The position numbers were made by a program, and so were the translations under genes. This document shows positions 39,545 to 50,075 of a stretch of 64,000 nucleotides of DNA, piece after piece. The notes beneath the pieces were generated by a model that saw only the letters and a list, made by a program, of their open reading frames with translations, did not search any database and had not been told where the DNA came from. The stretch comes from Plumapathes pennacea (Eukaryota; Cnidaria; Anthozoa; Antipatharia; Myriopathidae), in assembly GCA_964036295.1 (NCBI GenBank), contig OZ038469.1:17045591-17109590 (forward strand), written 5' to 3'. Within the stretch, counting starts at the first letter, position 1; the number at the start of each line of letters is the position of its first letter.

Positions 39545-41996
39545 CGGAGACTGCCCACAGGATCAAGGGACGAAAAAGAGTTGCAAGCGAAGACTAAAAA
39601 CATTCGAGTAACACGAGACATCAAGTACAGCACAGGACACAAATATAAACTGCTTCAAACCGCGGGAAAGAAAAACAAACGAGTTTGCAGTTCGTGAACT
39701 CGATGAGTATTTTCGTAAACTGAATTCGCAGTTTACCTGGTTCATAGCTCAATAATTAGAGCGTTGCACCGGTATTTTTTTATACAACTGCTCGAATTGC
39801 TTCAAATGCGAAGATCAAGCACGATGAGATGAGGGAAAGGATCAGTTGATGAAAATCATAGGAGAGGGGAGGGTGATATGTGTGGTGAATAATTTTGTCC
39901 AATTGTGAAGCGGGTTATACTATGCTCGATGTCCTTGTGGAATAGAAGAGCGCATTAATTTATTTATCTGAAAGGGGCCGTTTCCCTACATAAACTTGCA
40001 CGTCTTGTCTTCGTTCCCGTGTTTTTCTTTCTTGTCCGCTTGTTTCATCGCACTCCAAAATGTTTAGAGTTCTCTTTATATAAGCTTTCATTTATCCAAT
40101 GGTTTTGCAACTTATCGCCCGGTTTAGTACATAAAAACACCTCAATTTTACAAGCTGATTGCATAAATTGGATACTAGATGGCTCGGGTGCCATACCAAC
40201 CGTTCATCAAACCAAAGTATCCTTTCTTTCTCAAAATATATCATCCGTATTTATAGTACGTATTCCATATATGGAACAACCGGACGAGCAAATACCTGGC
40301 CCTGATGAGCAAATACATTGCCCCAGTGAGCAAATACGCAACCTTGAATAATAATTAGCCGTAAACCGTAACTTTGCAACTGGATAAATAGTGTTTGGAT
40401 TATAGTTTAGACTTAGATTTAAGGTTAGGGTTCGAGTTAGGGTTAAGTTTAGGATTAGGGTTATGGTCAGGGTTAGGCCGTAATTTTTGTATATTTATAT
40501 GTATTTCTCACTCGCATCAATTCAATTTACGGCTAATTATTATTCAAGGTTGCGTATTTACTCATTGGGGCAATGTATTTGCTCATCAGGGCAATGTATT
40601 TGCTCATCAGGGCAATGTATTTGCTCATCAGGGCAATGTATTTGCTCATCAGGGCCAGGTATTTGCTCGTCCGGTTGTGCCTTATAAGGAATACGTACTA
40701 TATTTTCCTATCAAATATATTGGCAAGCCTTTTTCACGCTGACCGCATTTATGCAAAATCATCACGACAAATTTGCATGTTTTGCTGGAATGGTGACAAA
40801 CGCTGTGATCTGAGGGATCGATCGAAACACATCATTTTGTGGGAGACAACAAAAACTGAACATTGTCTTAAGTTTTCTTTTTTTTAGAAAGATGCAAAAG
40901 TGATCTAATTCCCCCGTTCTGGCTAAAGGTTGGCAGCAAAAGTCATCCTCGGGGTCACCGCTGATAACTGCAATAATCCCAGTATTCCTTTCGATCGTGG
41001 TCATTTACCGTCCTCGTGTCTACTGGGCAGTGGATTGTTGTACATGATGTAATGATCGAACAAAAAACAAATTATTCACCTCTTGCAGGGTTAATCGAGG
41101 GTTGGCGTAGCCAGTACGCGAACATCAAGTTGCTTTGTGCGATAGGACAAAGCATAAACACTTGAAAACCCACCAAGGTATGTTTCCTAACATCTACAAT
41201 AGACGTGCTGTTTTGAAAAACTTGCTGCTTACAAGAGTCGCCTGGTGCGATAAGCAAGCTGTCGCCACTATCTGCTGGAACAAGACGACCACGGCAGAAG
41301 TAAAACACAATTTATGGTTTATAGAATCTCGGCTGGGCCGCGCATGAAGTGATCAAAATCTTAGTGATGTTGTGCCTCTGGTGCGCGAGTCAAGGCTTCG
41401 TTGTTTCAGATGTGGCGACTTTCTCTCGCTTTGAAGTGTCCTCCAAATTACCTTCAAACTTCCCCATGTATAGATAAGCCAATACCGTAATAATTTGGGC
41501 GTTTTAATTTTTGTTGCCTTGTTCTCGGCGGAGGGCCAGTAATTAGATGCAAAGCGAGTTACCGGTCGAATAAACTCTACGCGTCGAGAAAACCGACTAC
41601 CCTCCGACGCAAGCTAGAAAGTCCTCAGTATGAATTAACCAATCAGAAGCATTTATAGTGGCAAGCCTGAAACAAGACACGAGCATCGCGGTATACGATT
41701 TAACAAAATGCCACTCCATGCAAAGATAGTGACGGCTTACAACACATTGTCGTTTTGATGAACGAGTTGTCGGAAAGAAATATCAAGTTGCTTACGTATA
41801 CACAACTGACCAACGCCACAATCACAACCTTGATGTGAGCGTGACATTATGTTGTGGCGTCATGCGGAATGTGACGCGTTGGGCACTGAGCAGACCGGTG
41901 ACTGTAGCGCGTGATTCATAGTAGTTTCCCAGTCCTGGGAAAAGCTATAACTAAATCCTTGGAAATTTTCTTTTCTGTGGCAGATTCGTCGTTATC
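39545..41996. other. DHTKD1-BBOX intergenic region
   Basis: This 2.45-kb stretch contains the DHTKD1 3' UTR, the foldback element at 40250-40706, and about 1.3 kb with no recognisable gene. A TTCTGTGGCAG|ATTCG acceptor-like site 14 bp before the BBOX ATG suggests an intron in its 5' UTR. Confidence 0.5.
40250..40706. repeat. Foldback element with 21-bp tandem repeats and telomere-like core
   Basis: The left arm (40250-40368) contains TATAGTACGTATTCC, ACAACCGGACGAGCAAATAC and CTTGAATAATAATTAGCC. The right arm (about 40519-40706) is its reverse complement. The right arm carries about four to five copies of the 21-mer CAATGTATTTGCTCATCAGGG (about 40570-40660); the left arm has only two to three. 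The loop (about 40405-40480) holds degenerate GTTAGGGTT repeats. Confidence 0.8.
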
Positions 41997-44327
41997 ATGT
42001 TGAGTCATCTCAGAAAATTAGTGCAGCACTGCGGCTCGGTGACTGGACAACACATCTCCAAACGGACGCCTTTCTCACGATGGACGCATCGAACCATGAA
42101 ATTGTTCACCGACAGTAGCCATAGCAACCCAGTTGGTAAAGCTGCTGCAATCAGGTCAGCAAGTGTGGACACCAACAAAAGTCTTTTGCGAATTCACTGG
42201 GAGAATGGTTCCAAGAACCGTTATCCTCTCGTATATTTGAGAGACAGCTGTAAATGTCCGCTGTGTTTTCACCCGTCGATTCAACAGCGAATCACCTCCA
42301 GCGTTTGTGACATCTATCAACAAGATTACACACAGCTAGGCGACGTAACGGTCAGCGAATGTGGTACGAAGCTGCAGATCACGTGGCCTGATAAGCATTG
42401 CAGCACATACGACAACCAATGGCTGCACGCACTGAAGTTGCCCGAGCCTAATGTATCCACCAATGAGGATATCGTTCCTCGCGGGATGACCACGTGGGAT
42501 AGTCACATGACCGGGCATTTTCCAAGGGTCGATTACCATAGTGTGCTAGACCAGGATAAGTGTTTGCTGGAATGGTTGAGGCATCTTATGTGTCAGGGAG
42601 TGTGCGTTGTGAGCAATGCACCTCAGAACTTGGGCGCAGTAAACAAACTCGGAGAACGAGTGGGTCATTTGAAGGTTACCATGGATGGGTATGTAATATG
42701 TCAAAGGCAAACATACTACTCTTTTGTCATAACGATCATGACAGCGATAGTGAGCTATTCGTGGGTTTGATAGAGGACGGACTGTTGCATAAACTGCCCT
42801 CTATTTTCGAATGTGAGTTCTTGAAAGTCCCTGTTAAGGGCACGGGAAGCGGAAACTTTAGACCCCCTACCCACTTTATACAAAACAACGTGCTACTAAT
42901 CGGCTACCTGTTGGAGACGACGAGTAAGATTATACAGAGTGACGAGTATCCTCACTGTACACTGCTCAAATAACTGATGTCTTTCCTGTCCTCTTTCTAG
43001 GCCAACATACTCCGTTCAAGTACGACCAGACTCCGACAGTCTGGGATTCACTAATGCCGGTCTTCCTCTCCACTCAGACTACCCATACTGTGAGCAAACA
43101 CCAGGGGTAAGGAGAAATTGATTATAATGACAGTGGTAGCAATTAAGAGTGACATGGCGATGATAGTAATAATGACAACGATTACAAGAACGACGACAAT
43201 AGCAATATTGCAATGAAAAAACTAAACACGCTTTTTGATTGTTACGTGACGTTATGTTACGTGATTTTCCGTGACGTTACGCTATGACGTTCGTTGTGTC
43301 ACGCAAAACACGTCAGATCACGCCTAAATGCATGTAACGTCTGACAGGTTCAGTTGTTCCACTGCGTCAAGCAGGCGCAGGGAGGAGGCGAGACAATCCT
43401 GTTGGACGGGTTTAACGTCGCTATGCAACTGAAGTCACGTGACCCAGATTCCTTCCAGCTGCTGACAGAAACAAACGTGCCATTCTGGAGCATGGGGAAC
43501 ACTGTATTCGGAGAATACTTTTTCAGATGCTCAAAGCCACTCATCCAGTAAGTGACTGAAATCGATGCTGAGAAGTGAAGGAATGGCTAGACATCCGCAT
43601 TTCGCTCATTGCACGCGGTGTATGACCATGTTAGCCTCCACCGCCCGCGTGCTCGTTCCAGTCCACCTCCCTTCCTCCCTTCCCCATCCCCCCTCCCCTT
43701 CCCCCGGAGGGCCAAGCTACGTAGGCTATGGGCATGTTGGCTTTGGCTTGGCACAAATTACACTGATAGTCTTACATAACTGTCGCTCTCTAAATCATTC
43801 AAGGCGTCTAAGAAAAGTTAAACGAGTTTTCATCCAGGAGTTACATTTCCAGGAAATTCATCGTTTAGGCCAGCTCCCATGTAGTGAACTCATTCACCCG
43901 GTCCATGGTGCATTCGGAATGATTGTTTCACGCCCAATCAAATCTGTATAAAATTACTTTGTAATTCCGAACTAATTTTCCCCATCAAAGGTTGGACTCT
44001 ACTGGTTCCTTGATGCACTTTGTCTTTAACAACATAAACAGGGAACTAGCCCCACTCGCCATTTCGGTGGAGCTTGTCCAGGAGTTTTACCAAGCATTTG
44101 GCCGCTTGACAAATCTTATCCAAGATAAGGAGAACCAAGCTAGGATCAAGATGAATCCCGGTGACGTGCTAACGCTTAATAACAGCAGAATATTGCACGG
44201 CCGTGGGGAAATAACCGACCAAGGCGATGCAAGCAGAATTCTCGAAGTCGCTTACATGGATTGGGACGTTGTGCTCTCCAAATTCAGAATCCTTTCCAAG
44301 AAATTCGGCGATTTCAAAGAATTCTAA
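41997..44327 (+). CDS. BBOX1: Gamma-butyrobetaine dioxygenase-like (BBOX1 family)
   Basis: BBOX1 is a Fe(II)/2-oxoglutarate dioxygenase that hydroxylates gamma-butyrobetaine to L-carnitine. Exons 41997-42688, 43001-43106, 43348-43547 and 43991-44327 give 444 residues (human 387). The extra length is N-terminal: the first 38 residues have many K/R and no acidic residue, suggesting mitochondrial import. The N-terminal zinc site is present (LRDSCKCPLC, Cys 85, 87, 90; PDKHCSTY supplies the His). The Fe(II) facial triad includes LPLHSDYP (His255, Asp257) and the distal RILHGR. Other blocks are QTPGVQLFHCVKQAQGGGET, RIKMNPGDVLTLNNSR and EVAYMDWDVVLSKFRIL. The last resembles human BBOX1 more than TMLHE, so I favour BBOX1. 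DHTKD1 lies 2.4 kb upstream on the same strand. Confidence 0.92.
43241..43345. promoter_or_regulatory. Cluster of TGACGT / ACGTGA motifs in BBOX intron 2
   Basis: Within about 100 bp there are repeated TTACGTGACG, TTACGTGATT, CGTGACGTTACG and ATGACGTTCG motifs, which are half or variant CRE/E-box sites. It may be a diverged tandem repeat rather than an enhancer. Confidence 0.25.
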
Positions 44328-45906
44328 AAATCATTTAGACTAACAATTTTAGCTGAAACATCTTCATTTTCAGAGTCTGTTTTACGCTCAGTGTGTAAGA
44401 TCGACCACAACTTCTTTGCCTGTATCATTTCTCTGATTTAGTTTGCATATATACGTAACGGAGGTTTAATTGGATACTCAGGAGATATTGCAACAATAAA
44501 ATTCTTTTCTCTCCCCTAGATCGGTGTTTTTCTATATGCAGGGACCGTTCACAAAATGTTGCACGAACGAAAAAATGATTTAGGTCCCTGTAGAATGAGA
44601 GAAGTTGCCACGTGGACCCGACACCCTCCTCGCCGCTGAACTATAAAAATGTAAGTGCATGAGCTAGCTGGTACGTCCAGCGTGACCCGGGAAGGGAGTT
44701 TTAAATTTGCGCACAAGAAGTTGTGCCAGATTGCGCAGGTATTTGGCACACCTTATTTCTAATCCAATATTTTGACGGAACTGCTGAGACGGTAACCTTG
44801 ATCAGTCAAGGCAGAATGGCACGTGCGAACTCCGTTTCTCGGTACATTGCTACACATTTACAAAATTTCCCGGGATGCATTTCACGCGTCGTTGCGCTGT
44901 TTTGGTTCAGGTAGTCTATTATAGTTAGAAGGTGGCTGCCGTACCGTGTTTCCCGTTAGAGAGTCCCACGCCCACGCCGAAAACATAGGCAGACAGACAA
45001 ACCTGACAAAAGGACAGAGAAGAGATTATTTACTGGGTGTGAATGAACACTCGAGATACTTGTGGTGTCTCCGAGCTATTTCGGGTTAACTGATTGAAGG
45101 TATCAGGCCTTAACTCGATTAGGCGGCACCGGAAGCTACTAATTCTGCCTATATTTGGATATTGGCTGTTGTTGGCGTGGCGCGGAAGTGTGATTGGCAC
45201 GCGGAACATGCAAGCAGTTTTGCTGTCAACTGCGCAAAGTGTTTGAGCCGGAGAAAATGTCAATATTGAATTTACAGACGAATATGAGAAAATATTCTTA
45301 AACATCTCCAACGTTTTGAAGCCAGAGTAAAAATGAAGTGCGCTATTCGTTTTCTTTCAGTTTCTGGATTTGGTTTCAGCGCTGATGCTACTGACGCGGA
45401 GTAGGTCAGGTGAAAAAAACATTTTTCTTGTATCACTGAAGTTAAAGTGGATTTACAATCCTGTGATAATGTATGCTAGTCCCTGTGAGGGCCAGCCGTG
45501 CGGGCGAAAACGTATCGCTTTTCAACAAAAGGTTGACCTGGTTACGTTGAAGGCCGTAAAGCATTTGTTTCCTGACGTTCGAGCCTTAGTCCTTCGACAG
45601 AGCAAAAAAATAATAAGCCATACCGACCTGTGTATTCGCGGCAGGGTATTTCGCCACCGACAGAATTCTTATGACATCATCACTGTTCATGCACGAGCAC
45701 TTTCGGGAGGGTTCGGATCACGTGACAGACTTCACACATAATTATTTTCCCGATGTCCGCGGTTGTTAGTACTGTATGATGGCATTTGTTGAGAGAGAGT
45801 AGTCTTTATTCTCCCGTGCCGAAAGAAGCTCTACACAGTAGAGTACAGAAAAAAGTTCTACGATATATTCCGCGATTGGCATTTGTTGTCATTTGATCGA
45901 GCAAAC
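44328..45906. other. BBOX-kindlin intergenic region
   Basis: The 1.6-kb stretch holds the BBOX 3' UTR and the kindlin upstream region. I see no coding exon, repeat array or RNA gene that I can support. Confidence 0.5.
44495..44500 (+). promoter_or_regulatory. Candidate polyadenylation signal of the BBOX1-like gene
   Basis: AATAAA lies 168 nt past the stop codon on the coding strand, a normal distance. Confidence 0.5.
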
Positions 45907-48900
45907 ATGGCGAAGCCAATGTGGAATCTGTCGATATACATCACCAGTTTGAGCACAGAAAAATCTGTCGAAGTGAACGGTGAAACTCATGTGGGTACAT
46001 TGATGCTGAACCTTGTGGAAGGATTAGGTGAGTGATTACATTGCGTCTAAGTTCACGAGGTTAGGCTGAGTTGTTATTTTTGCGCTCACCGCGCAAGAAT
46101 GACTGGACGGCAAGCGTCCGTTCACGCTGAGAGATCCCTGGAAGTGGGAGCCTTCCGCGATCGGTACTGAGGTCGTATGTAATGTATGTACAAATTGTCG
46201 AAAATTCAAGGAGCAAAAAAGTTAGATAGGTCTGAGATCGATTTAAGAAAACATCGACTGTGCACACACTCGACTCGTATTTGGCCTGATCGATCTAACT
46301 ACTTTTGTGTGATCTGACCATTTTACTCATTATACTAATCACTTGCGTCAGAGAAGTTAGATACGTCGGTAAAAGAATGTTTGTGTCGTTTGGTAAAGTT
46401 TTGTTTACTTCGCAGATATCACGGCTGACTGGTCTGATCACGGCCTATGGTGGCCGCGAGAAAGAAGATGGTTGCTCAAACCGCGTGTTGGATTAGACAC
46501 GCACGGCATTCAAGGCGATGCGAAACTCCAATTCACACCAATACACAAAAAGTTGAGGATCCAAAAGCCAGATTTGGAATTTATCGACGTCGCTATTGAC
46601 TTCTCTAAACCAGTATTCAAGTCTGTGCAAGAGCTTTGCAGCGAGCTAGGAATCCGTCATCCAGAAGAGCTATCTTTGATGAAACCGTACGAAGTGAAAG
46701 GTAAAGGCGAAAGAAAGCCCAATAGCGTCCGGGCAAAGCTTAAAAAGAGACTTTCACAGTCTTCCTTCAGCTCAGACGACAACTTGTCGGCCAACAGCGA
46801 CGATAAAACGAGAGGGAGCAGAGATAGCTTAAGTACGCCCAACTACGGCTCAATGGGTCGACATGGCTATGGGTCGGCGAACGGAAATTTAACACCGAAC
46901 TCGATAAATAGTGGCGATGGTGTACTCTCGACAAGCCCTGGATCTCCGTCTCATATGGCGCTATCTTCGGTGTACAAGCCGAGGACTTTACAAGACAAGG
47001 CTTACACGAACAAGGGGTATGTATTCTTGCACAATATCGCATCGAATTGATAATCAATGCGTCATTTGCGACAAAAATTGCCCGAGGATGATTCAATGAG
47101 TGAGATACATTTGAATTTATGGGGCTGGACCGTTTTTAAATGATTGTAGTCTGTTTCGCTTAAGTCAAACACCTCCAACGAGCATAAGTTGTTAAATATT
47201 GATACTGTAATCCAGCTTGACGTGACTCCCATGGACCGTGGGAATACCAAACAATAGAATATTCCCAGAAGAGAAAAACACTTCGGCTTTTTTCCCATGG
47301 ATGTGAAAGACGTATCTTATATTGACATGTCTGGTCTTCACTAAACTCTCTAGTAATGCTGTACAGCACATCAAAACCATCTTATATTGGTTTTCCTTCT
47401 CATTTTGATTAGTAATCTTTATTAGGTTCCACATTATTCACACTCTGTTGAGCAAAAATAAAAGGTTGATTTGTGGTGGTCATTACCATACATCAAATCG
47501 ATAGGACAGATAGAAGGGATGCTTGTGTCTCACCTGAAAGCCATCCATCATGTGGGCAAAGCTTGGACTTTGAATTAGTGAATTCGGGTTAACCAGGATT
47601 TTCTTGTGAGCAGTTGGGTGCTGTAAGATGTCATAAGTAGAATCTGAAGCAAACTATATCTGTGTAGTGTCTCCAGAAAAACATGTGAAATGCTAGCATG
47701 TGGAGTATGAAACTCAAATGATAGCATTGTACAATGTTATTTTAAAGAGTGCGATAAAATCAAATAGATACAGTAGTCCAAACAGCTTTCTTCTGAGCAA
47801 GTCAGGAAAATCTAGTAGCCAAAGCACCAGGCTAGTACACATAGCTGTTGTCATGTGCTGATCATGTGCTATAGGGTTTGTAAAGTTTTGCATGATTGCA
47901 CTGAACAATGCACATATAACCCCTTTGACTCCCAAGATCAAAATGCATATTCTCCCAACCTTTCAAGAGGAAAATGTATGAGTGACGTAGTGAGAATTGA
48001 TCTGGTGTAATATGAGCAAGTTATCAAAAACAAAGTTCTCCTTACTCTATGATATATTTCTGGTGAGAAACTGAAAGAGAAAAGTTGATCACTCTTGGAA
48101 GTGAAAGGATTAATTCTTAGGCTGCATATGATGTCATGGTGGCCATGTTGCACAAACTCTATCAAAAGATTTCTCAATGGCCTCTGTTGTACTCAAAGCC
48201 AACAGGGCTGCAATGTCTTTGTATTATATTTGGATCTCCAAGGATTGCAGCCCAAGAATAACATAAATTTCAAATAACAAAGGTATTTTGGTAGTGATAT
48301 GGCATGCATGGATGGTCCAAGTGGCATGAGTATTATGAGCTACTAAAACAAGTCTGTATCATGCTAATATTGTGTGGTTTTCCTGCAGGTGGCTTGATTC
48401 ATCCTTGTGTCTCATGGAACAGGTTAGGTTTTTTCATTTTCTACTATACTCTGTGTACTTACTTTGGTTTTGGTTTTCGACAATCATCCAAAAACAGCTC
48501 TATGTTGTGTATTGATTGCTTTCTTTTCTTTTTTCTGGTGCACTTGCTGATTTTGTGATAGTACTACACATGAGGTGATTTTGTCGAAGTATCTTGAAAC
48601 AAGGGGTTCAGCCACTCTATCTTTTAAGTTGTATTAAGGTGATTCCATCAAAAAAGAAATAGTAATTGAATTTTCTTAAAACTTTGCACAATTAGTAATT
48701 ACTTCTAGTACATTAAAAAAATAAAATAAAAATAGGGGGTCACCATGAAATAATAGGCAATTTGATCATCTACACGCTTACACTGAAACGCCTAAAAACA
48801 TATTGTAATAGTGATTCAATGATAGTATTTCAAAATTGAGTAAAGAATTTTTGTTTAAATTTGGATATATCATGGGGAGTCGTATTTTCTTAAAATACAT

Positions 48901-50043
48901 GAAATAAAAAAGGGGGGTCACCATACTCATTTTTGCGCAATTATCCAGGAAAGGGCGAATTCACTTCAAAATACGTCTTTCCGAGAGGGGACTGGGGCGA
49001 GTTTCAACACTTTAAAGGTGGCTGCTTCCACAAGGAACAACAAAAAATAAAACTTATTTGCGTAACGAGTATAAAGAACTTTCGATCTTGAAGTTTTGGT
49101 GGTTCTTAATGTCCACCATCTCAAAAGTGTTGTGCGCACTAAAGATGCGCAATGCAAAACTAGGGAATCACCTTAAGTTTTCGTATATGTTCTATCTCCA
49201 CAGGAGGTGCAAGAATTTGACACTCTGTACCTGAGGTTTAAATACTACACTTTCTTTGATCTTAATCCTAAGGTATGTACATGTATCTATTTTGGAGTCA
49301 CATTTTTAACTGCCTGCTTCGGGGATGTTGTTAAATGTCAGCTGAGAAACCACATCTCTGGCTGAAATTTTGCCAGTGATTGCCCATTAAAGGGCATTGA
49401 GTAGAGCAACCTTGTACTGGTAGCTGGCTGAGTTTAATTCTAAATCGGTGATCACTGTGGTTCTGTATTTCAGGTTGATGAACATCGCATCGGACAGCTA
49501 TACGAACAAGCCAAGGTGTCCATCTTGACAGAAGACGTAGAATGTACAGAGGAAGAAATGATGACTTTTTCAGCCATCCAGGTAATTATTATTAAGTCCA
49601 ACATCTTCTTCATCCATGTTTTGCTACAACAGAGGTAGGTAATCATTGTTAGGAACAATGGGTTTAAACTGCTAGGATACAGAGTATTTGACTCTGTCAT
49701 TAAACTGTTGTGCTTTATTTTTCCCTGTAGTTTCAGGTGAAGTTGTGTTCTTCCTCACCTCAAAAGAATGCTCAGCCGGCAGCTGATGAGGGTGATGACA
49801 TTGATTTGGCTTTGTCAGGCTTACAGGTGAGTTAGTGTTTCTCCAGGCAGGTTTTTGTTGGCCAAATTTTGACTGTGTCCAATGTTGTTTTCCCTGTTGC
49901 TCTGATGAGCAGTCATGTACATGTATGGCATCCCCTCAATTTGACTCCCAAGAGTTGACAAGGCACATTTTGTTGTCTCCCTAGGCAAGTCTTGAAGGAT
50001 CTTCATTGGCGACACCAGCAAAGGTAATCACATTTCTTCAAAT

Positions 50044-50075
<32 letters not shown>

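Noticed and set aside
40405..40480. Interstitial telomere
   Set aside because: The GTTAGGG-like repeats are few and degenerate and sit within an element loop, so a true telomere fusion is not supported.
40565..40665. Regular 21-bp repeats as a possible CRISPR-like array
   Set aside because: The units are directly adjacent with no unique spacers, and the array is one arm of a foldback element in an animal genome.
41072..41308. 78-codon minus-strand frame between DHTKD1 and BBOX
   Set aside because: No recognisable domain, splice context or neighbouring exon; not distinguishable from chance.
42560..42973. Plus-strand frame overlapping BBOX exon 1 and intron 1
   Set aside because: It is out of frame with the conserved dioxygenase sequence and runs into the intron.
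46472..47050. Separate gene corresponding to kindlin exon 2
   Set aside because: The frame continues upstream to a proper acceptor at 46413-46415 and joins exon 1 in phase; it is the F1 region of kindlin.
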